Source of the DNA: Acidihalobacter prosperus
Lineage (GTDB): Bacteria > Pseudomonadota > Gammaproteobacteria > DSM-5130 > Acidihalobacteraceae
DNA: 64,000 bases
Direction of reading: 5' to 3'
Assembly: GCF_000754095.2 (NCBI RefSeq)
Contig: NZ_JQSG02000002.1
Coordinates: forward strand, 465,585 to 529,584
Positions 15,481 through 23,888 of the stretch are shown here, in pieces (positions within the stretch are counted from its first letter, which is position 1; each line of letters starts with the position of its first letter). The notes under the pieces are model-generated. The model was given only the letters and a program-made list of their open reading frames with translations, did no database searches and was not told where the DNA came from. Position numbers and translations under genes: made by a program.

Positions 15481-18400
15481 GCGGGCGCGAACGCAGCTTC
15501 GCGGGCTGGTTGCTGGCTCACCGCCGCTCGGTACTGTTCCTGATGCTGCTGCTGGTGCTCGGCGGCATTTATTCCGCCCTGCGCATGCCCGTTTCCCTGT
15601 TCCCCGCCATTGCCTTTCCGCGCGTGGAAGTCTATCTCGACGCCGGCGACCGCCCGGCCAGCCAGATGGCGCTGGAAGTCACGCGCGTGGTCGAACGGGC
15701 CCTGCGCGGCGTACCCAAGGTCACCGCCATCAGCTCGGCCACCAGCCGTGGCTCGGCCGACGTCGATGTCCGCTTCAACTGGGGCACCGACATGCCGCGC
15801 GCGGTCCTGCAGGTGGAGGCGGCGCTCAATCAGGTGCTGCCGCGGCTGCCGGCCGGCACCCACTTCGAGGTCCATCGCATGGACCCGACCAAGTTCCCGG
15901 TGCTGGCCTACAGCCTGACCTCCACGCACCTGGGTCAGGTACAGCTGCGCGATATCGCGCGCTACCAGCTGGTGCCGCTGCTTTCCAGCGTGCAGGGCGT
16001 GCGCCGCATCGGGGTGATGGGCGGCAAGACCGCGGAATACCGCGTCACCGTCGATCCCGCGCGCCTCGCCGCCCTCGGCCTGTCCATGGGTGATGTCGAG
16101 CGCGCGCTCACCGCCGCCAACATCATCCGCGCGGTCGGCCGCCTGCAGGCCCACGACAAGCTGTTCCTGCTGCTCTCCGACACCCGCTTCAAGGACCTCG
16201 CCGAGATCCGCCACACCGTGCTGCGTACCGGCAAGGACGGCGTGGTGACGCTCGATGACGTGGCCACCGTGCGGCTGGCCACTCGCCCGCAATGGATCAC
16301 GGTCACCGCAGACGGCCATCAGGCCGTGCTGGTGACCGTCTACCAGCAGCTCGGCGGCAACACCGTAGCCATCGACCGCGCGATCCAGGCGCGACTGAAA
16401 TCCATAGAGCCGCGCCTGCCGGCCGATCTGCACATCCACCAGTGGTACAACCAGAGCGGGCTGATCCTCGATTCGGCGGGTTCGGTGCGCGATGCCATCA
16501 TCCTCGGCGTGGTGTTCGCGACCCTGGTGCTGTTCCTCATTCCTGCGCAACTGGAAGCTCACTTTGATCGCGCTGCTGGTAGTGCCCGGCGTGCTCGCCG
16601 CCGCCAGCGCCCTGCTCTACGCGCTGGGCATGAGCTTCAACATCATGACCTTGGGCGGCATGGCCGCCGCGGTCGGCCTGATCATCGACGATGTGATCGT
16701 GATGCTCGAACACCTCGTCCGACGGCTGATCCAGCAGGGCCACGGCCCGCGCACGGTGCTCGACGCGGCGCGCGAATTCACCCAGCCGCTGGCCGGGTCG
16801 AGCACCGCGACGGTGATCATCTTCGTGCCGCTGGCCTTTCTCTCCGGCGTGACCGGCGCCTTCTTCAAGGCCCTGGCCCTGACCATGGCCACCTCGCTGA
16901 TCATCTCCTTCCTGTTCGCCTGGCTGGCCCTGCCGCTGATCGCCGCCCGCCTGCTCGGCCCAAAGGACGCCCAGCACGACGCCGGCGGGCGCATCACCCG
17001 CGCCACCCAACAGGTATACCGGCGTCTGATGCAAGGTTTGATGCGTCGCCCGCTGTGGCTGCTCGCCGGACTGATCCCTCTGCTCGTCGCCGGCGCGATC
17101 GCCTTCGAGCACGTGCCCTCCGGCTTCATGCCACAGATGAACGAAGGCGGCTTCGTGCTCGACTATCAAACGCCGCCCGGTACCTCGCTGGCAGAGACCG
17201 ACCGGCTACTCGACCAGGTCGCGCACATCCTGCGCACCACGCCTCAGGTCGACACCTGGTCGCGGCGTACCGGCACCCAGCTCGGCGGCGGGGTGACCGA
17301 GGCCAACCAGGGCGACTTCTTTGTACGCCTCAAGAGCCCGCGCGGACAGCAGGCGGTGATGGACCGCATCGCCCGGCGCATTCGCGACGACGTGCCGGGT
17401 CTCACGGTGCAGGACATGAACCAGCCGATGCAGGACCTGATCGGCGACCTCACCGGTTCGCCACGGCCGGTGGTCATCCGCCTGTTCGGCGACGACTGGC
17501 AGCAGCTCGTCAAGCTGGCACCGAAGGTGGCGGCACGCATCCGGCAGATCCGCGGGCTCAAGGAAGTGCAGGACGGGCTGGTAATCGCCGGCGACGCGCT
17601 CAATATCCGCGTCGACCGCGTCAAGGCCGCACTGGAGGGCCTGACGCCCGCTGCAGTCACCGCCCAGCTCGACGCCTACCTGAGCGGCGTCGTGACCACT
17701 CATATCCAGCAGGGCGAACAGATCATCGGCGTGCGCGTATGGACCGCAGAAGGTCTGCGCCAGAGCCGGCACCGCATCGAGCATCTGCTGCTGCGCGCGC
17801 CCGACGGCCACCAGGTGCCGCTGTCGCGCATCGCCACCATCCGCCGCGTGACCGGCGTGCCCGAGATCACGCGTTACGACCTCAAGCCGATGGTCGCCGT
17901 CTCCGCACGCATCGAGGGCCGCGGCTACGGCGGCGCCATCGCCCAGGTACGTCAGGCCCTGGCGGCGCCGGGGCTGCTGCCCAAGCACGTCTATTACACG
18001 CTCGGCGGGCTGTACAAACAGCAGCAGATCGCCTTCCACGCCCTCGGGCTTGTGTTTGCCGCCGCCGCCGCCCTGCTGTTCCTCGCCCTGCTGTTCCAGT
18101 ACGAACGCTTTCGTGTTGCGCTGGCCATCATCAGCGCGCCGCTACTCGCGGTCTCGGGGGTATTCGTCGGCCTCTGGATCGGCGGTCAAACGCTGAACAT
18201 CACCGCCTTGATGGGCATGACCATGATCCTCGGCATCGTCACCGAGGTTGCGATCTTCTATTTCTCCGAACTGGTCCTGCTCAGCGCCAGCCTGCCGCCG
18301 GCCGAGGCGTTGATCGAAGCCGGCGTCAATCGACTGCGACCGATCGCCATGACCACCTTGGCCGCCATCCTCGCGCTGCTGCCGCTCGCACTCGGCATCG

Positions 18401-18540
18401 GCCAGGGTTCAGCCATGCAACAGCCGCTGGCGGTCGCCATCATTGCCGGCCTGGTCGTGCAGATGCCGCTGGTGCTGATCGCGGTGCCCGTGATCTTCCG
18501 CCGCGTCTTGCGCGCCCGCCCGGAGGAACTGTTATCCTAA
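15477..18540 (+). pseudogene. RND-family efflux permease interrupted by a one-base frameshift
   Basis: The first part (15477 to about 16538) encodes TM1 and the first periplasmic domain of an RND pump (MPVSLFPAIAFPRVEV; the start of TM2, ending VLFL). The homologous continuation is in another frame from about 16540 (FLRNWKLTLIALLVVPGVLA), including TM4 with GLIIDDVIVMLEH, the proton-relay aspartates, and the full C-terminal half to LRARPEELLS. An extra A at 16539 explains the switch; without it the product would be about 1020 aa, normal for RND pumps. It could be a recent inactivating mutation, a programmed slip or an assembly error. TM4 lacks the DGAVV form typical of CzcA-type metal pumps. 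Confidence 0.82.
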
Positions 18541-18648
18541 TGCCCCAAATTCACTGGGCTTATCAATACGGGGCGCACGCACGAACCGCGAATCGGTTAT
18601 CGTAATGCGCACGGCGCCCATACACATGACGACAAGGCAGGCGAGCGC

Positions 18649-19212
18649 ATGATCCAAGGCCGAGGGTTCTGGCACTTCGCACGCGAGTTCATCGCCCACC
18701 CGCGCCAGACTGGCGCCCTGTTCCCCAGCTCACGCGCACTCGCACGCCGCATGGCCGGGCAGGTGCCGGAGGGCGAAGGCATCGTCATCGAGCTGGGTCC
18801 CGGCCTCGGCTCCGTCACCGCCGCCCTGCTCGCGCGCGGCGTCCCCGCCGAGCAGCTCTGGGCGATCGAATATTCCCCCCGCCTGGCGGCCCAGCTGCGG
18901 CAGCGCTTTCCCGGCGTGAACGTCATCGAAGGCGATGCGCGCCATCTGTCGCGGCTGATCGAACCGCGGCCGGAGCGGATCCGCGCGATCGTCTCCAGCC
19001 TGCCGCTGCGCAGCCTGCCCAAACCCACGGTACACGCGATCTTCGGCGAATTGCGCAAGGTCGCCGCGCCGAGCACGGTTTTCGTGCAGTTCACCTACCA
19101 TTTCCGCAGCGCCTGCTCACGCCTGCCGATGGACTTCGTGCCCTGCCACCGCAGCTTCGTGCCGCTGAACCTCCCGCCCGCACGCGTGGACGCCTATTGT
19201 TATCAGAAATAG
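18649..19212 (+). CDS. SAM-dependent methyltransferase, phospholipid N-methyltransferase-like
   Basis: This 187-aa protein has a class I SAM-binding fold: motif I IVIELGPGLGSVTAALL (about 45-61), motif II acidic residue in AIEYSPRLAAQL, then VIEGDARHL. The opening FAREFIAHPRQTGALFPSSR is typical of PmtA-like/rRNA-adenine-dimethylase-like small methyltransferases that act on phosphatidylethanolamine. It has no membrane helix. It lies 108 bases after the RND gene, with a GST gene 28 bases downstream. Phosphatidylcholine synthesis is a reasonable but unproven role. Confidence 0.7.
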   Translation: MIQGRGFWHFAREFIAHPRQTGALFPSSRALARRMAGQVPEGEGIVIELGPGLGSVTAALLARGVPAEQLWAIEYSPRLAAQLRQRFPGVNVIEGDARHLSRLIEPRPERIRAIVSSLPLRSLPKPTVHAIFGELRKVAAPSTVFVQFTYHFRSACSRLPMDFVPCHRSFVPLNLPPARVDAYCYQK

Positions 19213-19240
19213 CCTCGCCTAGGCGCAGGAGGATATCGAC

Positions 19241-19840
19241 ATGCGACTCTACGACCTCGAAGTCTCGGGCAACTGCCACAAGATCCGCCTGATGCTGGGA
19301 TTGCTGTCCCTGGACTACACGCTGCAGTCGCTGCAGCGCGACGACACCACCAGCGAATCCTTCCTCGCCATCAACCCGCGTGGGCAGGTACCCGTGCTGG
19401 AAGACGCCGGCGAAATCGTCTGGGACTCGATGGCGATACTGGTCTATCTGGCACGCCGCTACGGCAGTCCGCAGTGGCTGCCGGAAGAGCCGCTCCCGCT
19501 GGCTCGCGTCATGCAATGGCTGGCGGTATCGGAAAACGAGATTCTCTACGGCCTGGCCCGCGCCCGCGCAGTGCTCAAGATGGGACGCCCCTTCGATCTC
19601 GCGGAATGTCAGCACATGGGCCGGCGCGCACTCGACATTCTGGAGGCCCATCTCGCAGACCGCGAATGGCTGGCCTCCGAAGGACATCCCACCATCGCCG
19701 ATGTCGCCTGCTATCCGTATGTCGCGCTGTCGCCGGAGGCCGGCCTGCCGCTGGCCGGCTATCCCGCGGTCCGCGCCTGGCTGGGGCGCCTCCAGGCGCT
19801 GCCGGGATATGTCGGCATGGCCGGCATCGACGACTACTGA
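19241..19840 (+). CDS. Glutathione S-transferase family protein
   Basis: This 199-aa protein has an N-terminal thioredoxin-like GST domain (VSGNCHKIRLMLGLL; cis-proline in NPRGQVPVLED; SMAILVYLARRYG) and an all-helical C-terminal domain (HPTIADVACYPYVAL). Ser/Cys in GNCHK occupies the catalytic position. AGGAGG stands nine bases before the ATG. It most resembles small bacterial detoxification GSTs; substrate unknown. It converges with amt on the opposite strand, with only seven bases between stops. Confidence 0.85.
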   Translation: MRLYDLEVSGNCHKIRLMLGLLSLDYTLQSLQRDDTTSESFLAINPRGQVPVLEDAGEIVWDSMAILVYLARRYGSPQWLPEEPLPLARVMQWLAVSENEILYGLARARAVLKMGRPFDLAECQHMGRRALDILEAHLADREWLASEGHPTIADVACYPYVALSPEAGLPLAGYPAVRAWLGRLQALPGYVGMAGIDDY

Positions 19841-19847
19841 GCGCGGC

Positions 19848-21044
19848 TCACTCGTCGTACTTCGGCGTCGCGCTGATGCGGTGAATGCTCAGGTCCGCGC
19901 CCAGGTACTCCTGTTCCTGGGTCAGGCGAATGCCGACGGTCAGCTTCAGCGCACCATAGACCGCCAGCCCGCCGCCGAAGGCGATGGCGACGCCCAGCCC
20001 GGTCCCCACGAGCTGTGACCAGAAACTCACACCGCCGGTGCCGCCCAGCGCCTTGAGGCCGAAGATGCCGGCGGCGATCCCGCCCCAGGCGCCGCACAGC
20101 CCATGCAACGGCCAGACGCCGAGCACGTCGTCGATGCGCCAACGGTTCTGCGTCAGCGTGAACAGCCAGACGAAAAGCCCCCCGGCCACGGCGCCGGTGA
20201 TCAGGGCGCCGATGGGATGCATCAGGTTGGAGCCGGCACACACGGCCACCAGCCCCGCGAGCGGGCCGTTGTGCACGAAACCCGGATCGTTGCGCCCGGC
20301 GAGCAGGGCGGCCAGCGTGCCGCCGACCATCGCCATCAGGCTGTTGACCGCGACCAGGCCGCTGATGTCCTGGATGTTCTGCGCCGACATCACGTTGAAA
20401 CCGAACCAGCCGACAGTGAGTATCCACGCACCCAGCGCGAGGAAGGGGATGTTCGACGGCGGATGCGCGTAGATCTCGCCCTCGTTGCCGTAGCGGCCAT
20501 GACGCGGGCCGAGCATGAGCACCGCCGCCAGCGCGATCCAGCCGCCCATGGCATGCACCACCACGGAGCCCGCAAAGTCGTGGAACGGATGGCCGAAGTG
20601 CGCCGTGAGCCAGGCCTGGAAGCCCAGGTTGTCGCCCCACGTCAGCCCCTCGTAGAAGGGATACACCAGCGCCACCAGGACGAAGGTGGCGGCAAGTTGC
20701 GGATAGAAGCGTGCGCGCTCGGCGATCCCGCCGGAAACGATGGCCGGAATCGCGGCGGCGAAGGTGAGCAGGAAGAAGAAACGCACCAGCCCCCGGCCGT
20801 TGTCCTGGGAAAGCTCGCCGGCTGCATGCAGGAAATTGGTGTGATAGGCAATCGCGTAGCCGATGAAGAAATAGGCCAGCGTTGAAATCGAAAAGTCGGC
20901 CAGAATCTTGACCAGGGCGTTGACCTGATTCTTGCGTCTGACCGTGCCCACCTCGAGGAAGGCGAAGCCCGCATGCATGGCCAGCACGAGGACGGCGCCG
21001 AGTAACAGAAACAAGGTATCCAGAGCCGGGGTGAGGTTGTTCAT
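19848..21044 (-). CDS. amt: Ammonium transporter (Amt family), copy 1
   Basis: ATG at 21044 (MNNLTPALDTLFLLL) gives 398 aa with eleven predicted helices. Family signatures are visible: DFAGSVVVHAMGGWIALA (twin-His region, first pore His) and LFVWLFTLTQNRW. It transports NH4+/NH3 across the inner membrane. No glnK/PII gene is adjacent, unlike many amtB loci. A GTG 33 bases upstream is in frame but overlaps a GCAC-N7-GTGC box, so the ATG is favoured. Two such boxes lie just upstream. A second Amt gene is at 51589. Confidence 0.88.
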   Translation of the reverse strand: MNNLTPALDTLFLLLGAVLVLAMHAGFAFLEVGTVRRKNQVNALVKILADFSISTLAYFFIGYAIAYHTNFLHAAGELSQDNGRGLVRFFFLLTFAAAIPAIVSGGIAERARFYPQLAATFVLVALVYPFYEGLTWGDNLGFQAWLTAHFGHPFHDFAGSVVVHAMGGWIALAAVLMLGPRHGRYGNEGEIYAHPPSNIPFLALGAWILTVGWFGFNVMSAQNIQDISGLVAVNSLMAMVGGTLAALLAGRNDPGFVHNGPLAGLVAVCAGSNLMHPIGALITGAVAGGLFVWLFTLTQNRWRIDDVLGVWPLHGLCGAWGGIAAGIFGLKALGGTGGVSFWSQLVGTGLGVAIAFGGGLAVYGALKLTVGIRLTQEQEYLGADLSIHRISATPKYDE

Positions 21045-21073
21045 CGCATATGCACCGATAGCCGCCCAAAAAC

Positions 21074-21117
21074 GCACTATATTAGTGCATAGACGTTAGC
21101 TTGCACAGATTAAGTGC
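21074..21117. promoter_or_regulatory. Two tandem GCAC-N7-GTGC palindromes (NtrC-like boxes)
   Basis: Box 1 is 21074-21088 (GCACTATATTAGTGC). Box 2 is 21103-21117, with arms extending to TTGCAC/GTGCAA at 21101-21119. Both have seven bases between arms and their centres are 29 bases apart. GCAC-N7-GTGC is the classical NtrC target form, and ammonium transporters are NtrC-regulated in many proteobacteria. The boxes lie only 30-75 bases before the amt start, and I find no convincing sigma-54 promoter between them and the gene. They may therefore act from downstream of a promoter, repress, or bind another factor. Confidence 0.5.
21095..21104 (+). repeat. Extra copy of the island-boundary repeat GTTAGCTTGC
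   Basis: An exact copy of the ten-base sequence at the end of the Shedu-like gene (21392-21401), in the same orientation and 297 bases away. A gene fragment on the minus strand also ends at this copy with the same last codons (GCA AGC TAA), as the Shedu-like gene does. It may mark an older insertion boundary. It overlaps NtrC-like box 2. Confidence 0.5.
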
Positions 21118-21321
21118 AATCCCGGATCTGCATCGTTGCGATACCTACATGGGCGTTGAAGATGGATACCGCCAGCGGATTCGTTCATCGAGGACTGAAG
21201 GATCTCGGATGGCGATTGACCACGCACAAGGCTGTAGTGACCGCTCTTGGTACTAGTCAGGATTAGCAGCACACGACCCCAAGCTGCCAGTTCCTTGTAC
21301 GTGACGCGCTGTCGGTTCCAG
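21105..21321 (-). other. Non-genic stretch with an ORF remnant
   Basis: Between amt and the Shedu-like gene there is no intact gene. On the minus strand an open frame without a start codon reads WNRQRVTYKELAAWGRV at its beginning and ends GLHLICAS followed by TAA inside the repeat at 21095. It may be the remnant of a former cassette gene. The rest holds only the NtrC-like boxes, the repeats and the attC-like palindrome noted separately. Confidence 0.35.
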
Positions 21322-21401
21322 GCTCAACAGCAGCCGTTCAACGCCAAGGGAAAGACGCGCGTGCTTTTTGCGCGTCGACCTTGACCCGCTTGTTAGCTTG
21401 C
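21322..21401 (-). repeat. attC-like imperfect palindrome at the end of the Shedu-like gene
   Basis: Read on the minus strand: AGCTAAC (R''-like, containing the TAA stop of the gene), a five-base spacer, GGTCAAGG, a GACGCGC/GCGCGTC stem with a loop, CCCTTGG, then GTTGAAC and GTTGAGC (both fit GTTRRRY). Length is 63-77 bases depending on which right core is used. The gene stop lying inside the first core is typical of integron gene cassettes. R'' is not a perfect RYYYAAC, and no integrase gene is in the window. Confidence 0.45.
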
Positions 21402-22562
21402 GCCAATGAATAGGTGACAAAAAGTATCATAATCAATGATTTCTATATTATGGTACCTTCGTTGTGCCTGCTTTACTTCTTCTGGCGATGAATTTTCCCA
21501 GCTGCCTACAACAAGTACCAGTTTTGGTTCTTTAACCTCAATACCATATTTCTCTTTAGCATGCTTCGCATTCTTAGGATAAGTAAAATACTCTTCATAA
21601 TTTACAAGTTGCGCTACGCCTTCCTCGACATAATCTATGAATCGCCTTCTCTTTCTACCGCCTTTAGTAACATTTTTCTTTGCTAAAGCTGCCGTTTTGA
21701 GGTCGTAGATATCATAATATCCATCGGGCCTCCGAACTAACAAATCTGGGTTTATCGCAACATCCTCACAAGTACCATCATGTTCCAACCACTGTAAATA
21801 TGGTTCGTATTCAAAATGCTCCGTTTTAAATGCGCTCTTTATTATTTCTGGGTGTAGCTTGAGGAACTCTCCAATTGTTGTTTCATGTAGCCCAGGTAAT
21901 AGATACATGCTTTGTAGCTGTCCGGCTACTATAAGCTGTTCTTCAGGCTTGCCTTGAATGGTATGAACACCTTTTACTTCTTTTTCTTCTAAGCCTTTCT
22001 TGAAAAATTCAACCAACTTAGGCTTTGTGACTGTGCTTTTAAAAATATACGCAGCCAATATGTTTTTACACCTATATAAATGGCCCAGCCTATTTACGAG
22101 GATACTGTTTTCTATTAAGCAAGATTCGAAATTCTCCCCAAAAGAGAAAACGCTACCCTTACCACCAGTCCTATTAAGCTTTGACCCGTAAAGCTCAATT
22201 GTAGGAAAACGTTTTTCTAAAGCTTTGAAATCTGCTTTTTGCGCTAAACATAAAAATCTAAAACCATGATTACTACCATCCATGTGCACTAAAGGGTCTG
22301 GTTCAGAATCATCAAATTGACTTAGATAACGATAAATTGATTTTTCTTTATGCCTTTTAACGGTCAAGCCATTAAATATTTTCGTCACCCCAACAAGCTC
22401 CGCGACATAAAATCCTGAGCAGTTTGTAACTAGTAAGATATTTGGATATAAAACACTACCGCCATTTGAATCTAAGTTTCCATTGGCTTGCATTGTTGAA
22501 ACGTATGCAAGATATTGCACCCAAATAGACTTAGTCTCTGTTACAAACGTTTCGAATATCAT
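21393..22562 (-). CDS. Shedu-like (DUF4263) anti-phage nuclease
   Basis: This 389-aa protein is encoded in DNA much richer in A+T than its surroundings. The C-terminal 150 residues show a PD-(D/E)xK-type nuclease core: NPDLLVRRPDGYYDIYDLKT supplies the two acidic positions and the lysine, and GVAQLVNYEEYF supplies the QxxxY helix. Strands around PKLVLVVGSWENSS and IEIIDYDTF complete the fold. TTIGEFLKLHPEIIKSAF and FEYEPYLQWL precede it, as in SduA proteins. Residues 1-200 have no motif I recognise. Shedu is a single-gene defence system, and no partner gene is visible. AAGGAT lies six bases before the ATG. The base composition and flanking repeats indicate horizontal acquisition. Confidence 0.78.
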   Translation of the reverse strand: MIFETFVTETKSIWVQYLAYVSTMQANGNLDSNGGSVLYPNILLVTNCSGFYVAELVGVTKIFNGLTVKRHKEKSIYRYLSQFDDSEPDPLVHMDGSNHGFRFLCLAQKADFKALEKRFPTIELYGSKLNRTGGKGSVFSFGENFESCLIENSILVNRLGHLYRCKNILAAYIFKSTVTKPKLVEFFKKGLEEKEVKGVHTIQGKPEEQLIVAGQLQSMYLLPGLHETTIGEFLKLHPEIIKSAFKTEHFEYEPYLQWLEHDGTCEDVAINPDLLVRRPDGYYDIYDLKTAALAKKNVTKGGRKRRRFIDYVEEGVAQLVNYEEYFTYPKNAKHAKEKYGIEVKEPKLVLVVGSWENSSPEEVKQAQRRYHNIEIIDYDTFCHLFIGAS

Positions 22563-22582
22563 TATTATCCTTAATTCGACAA

Positions 22583-22592
22583 GTAAGCTAAC
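22583..22592 (-). repeat. Boundary repeat GTTAGCTTAC upstream of the Shedu-like gene
   Basis: On the minus strand this sequence lies 20 bases before the ATG and is the inverted partner (nine of ten bases) of GTTAGCTTGC at 21392-21401. If the gene is an integron cassette, the TTAGCT here is the cassette 5' end. It would join the AGCTAAC core perfectly in the circular form. No folded attC is apparent further upstream. Confidence 0.45.
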
Positions 22593-22843
22593 AATAAATA
22601 TAGAGACCCACGAAAACAGAGATTAACCAGCTGATTCTTCATCACTTTATCATTACCTCTATCTCTATATGCATGTATGAATACGGGGACACAACGCTAA
22701 CGCCCATCCAGAGTTAGACTAACGACTGGTTCCCGCTGTAATCCTGCCGCCCAACGGGTTGATATGGCAGGAACATGAACGACCGGATGTAGCTGATTGC
22801 GGAAGTCTCGATAATTCAAACCAGTCATTTGTTTGAGACATCA
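22593..22843. other. AT-rich spacer without a gene
   Basis: No credible coding sequence. It holds the upstream region of the Shedu-like gene (22593-22690, AT-rich) and a short palindrome GTTAGACTAAC (22713-22723). An inverted pair GACTGGTT/AACCAGTC lies at about 22725 and 22818. CCTGCC/GGCAGG arms sit between them. Base composition returns to the chromosomal average near 22690. Confidence 0.4.
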
Positions 22844-22845
22844 AG

Positions 22846-22880
22846 CACCCCATGCATTGCTCACAGATAACGCATGGGGT
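22846..22880 (-). terminator. Hairpin downstream of the DUF302 gene
   Basis: ACCCCATGC and GCATGGGGT form a nine-base perfect stem with a loop of about 16 bases, starting some 30 bases beyond the DUF302 stop. There is no T-run after it on the minus strand, so intrinsic termination is plausible but weakly supported. Confidence 0.4.
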
Positions 22881-22909
22881 TGAAGAATATCGCCTTAATT
22901 CCAAATCCG

Positions 22910-23431
22910 TCAGAGCGCGCCGTCGGCGCCTGCCTTGATGATTTTCATCAAGCCGGCAATCACCGAATCGGCACTCCTCTTGAGCGCCGGAGGCATCTTG
23001 CGGGACAGCAGCAATTTGGGGTTCAGCATGGTCAGCCAGTAATGGCCGTGCTTGCCTTGAACCACGGCGATGCGACAGGGCAGATAAGCGGCATAGGCCA
23101 TATTGAAGGAGACCATTTCATAGGCCACCGTGGGCTTGCAAAACTGGTAGATGTCCAGCATGCGCACATGCTTTACGCCCATGGCCTTTAGCTGGGCGGA
23201 CAGGTCCTGGTGCGCGACCAGTTTGAAGTTGAGGAAATTGGCGCGCAGCTTCATGGACTGGATGGCCTCACTCGGTGTGACACCCTTCGCCAAAGGCAGT
23301 TTGACGACCGTGGCCGGGATATCGATATGAGTCACTTTCTCTGCGAACGCAGGCTCTGCGCCCAGCAAGCCGACAACCAGCAACGAAATCAGGAAGGCAC
23401 CCCATTTCACGGGGGAGAAATTACCGGGCAT
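22910..23431 (-). CDS. Exported DUF302-domain protein
   Basis: ATG at 23431 has GGAG eight bases before it, giving 173 aa; an upstream in-frame ATG at 23467 lacks this. A signal peptide (LISLLVVGLLGAEPAFA-EK) predicts export. The mature part matches DUF302: LRANFLNFKLVAHQDLSAQL, then YQFCKPTVAYEMV and AYLPCRIAVVQGKHG, with the two conserved cysteines. Related proteins bind haem or copper-like ligands or have unknown roles; nothing here decides. It stands alone between the defence island and dcd. Confidence 0.75.
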   Translation of the reverse strand: MPGNFSPVKWGAFLISLLVVGLLGAEPAFAEKVTHIDIPATVVKLPLAKGVTPSEAIQSMKLRANFLNFKLVAHQDLSAQLKAMGVKHVRMLDIYQFCKPTVAYEMVSFNMAYAAYLPCRIAVVQGKHGHYWLTMLNPKLLLSRKMPPALKRSADSVIAGLMKIIKAGADGAL

Positions 23432-23888
23432 AACTGAATCTCCTGGGTGGATATCGGGCATTGCCAATTCATGTCTGGTAATGCCTCTAAGCGTTCGTTA
23501 GACAGCACGCATGAACTTTATATCCACACCACCAACGAGAGATTGCGACGATCACTCGCTGGCTCGGCAAGCCCGGCAGGGTCGATACCCATTCCGGGCA
23601 TTAAGGCTGCCGTCCTGGTGACATAGGCAGGCAAGAAGCCCCTCCTTCAATGCATGAAAGGGGATTCGATGATTAGCCCCGAATATTCGAGGCATGCGGG
23701 ATTTTTACGCGGGGTTGCTGAAGCTGGCGAGCGGGCATCGCACCAGCCTGGGTCAATCGGCAGCGTCGCGCGCTGAATCCTGGGTTCGGCCCACCACGGT
23801 CAAGCCGCGCATCGCGGGCTGTGTTATTGCCGGGCGAATCCCAAACGGCACATCGCGCCGACCTGGTGCGCACCCACTTGGGGCGCGT
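23432..23888. other. Intergenic region without a gene
   Basis: Nothing here looks coding. It contains an imperfect palindrome (GGCATTGCCA, nine bases, TGGTAATGCC at about 23457-23485) upstream of the DUF302 gene, which may be an operator. An AT-rich hexamer TATAAA lies on the minus strand at 23522-23517. An imperfect inverted repeat (CCCCT at 23639 and AGGGG at 23659, with CTTCA/TGAA inside) could be a terminator beyond dcd. Confidence 0.35.

Noticed and set aside
22704-22726. CGCTAAC...GTTAGACTAAC cluster as an attC
   Set aside because: The cores are only about 11 bases apart, too short for an attC fold; kept only as a small palindrome.
23426-23503. Possible second attC-like site ending in GTTAGAC
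   Set aside because: GTTAGAC fits the right core and a nine-of-ten palindrome lies before it, but the left core is poor, spacing is irregular and orientation does not match a downstream gene end. It is better explained as an operator-like palindrome.
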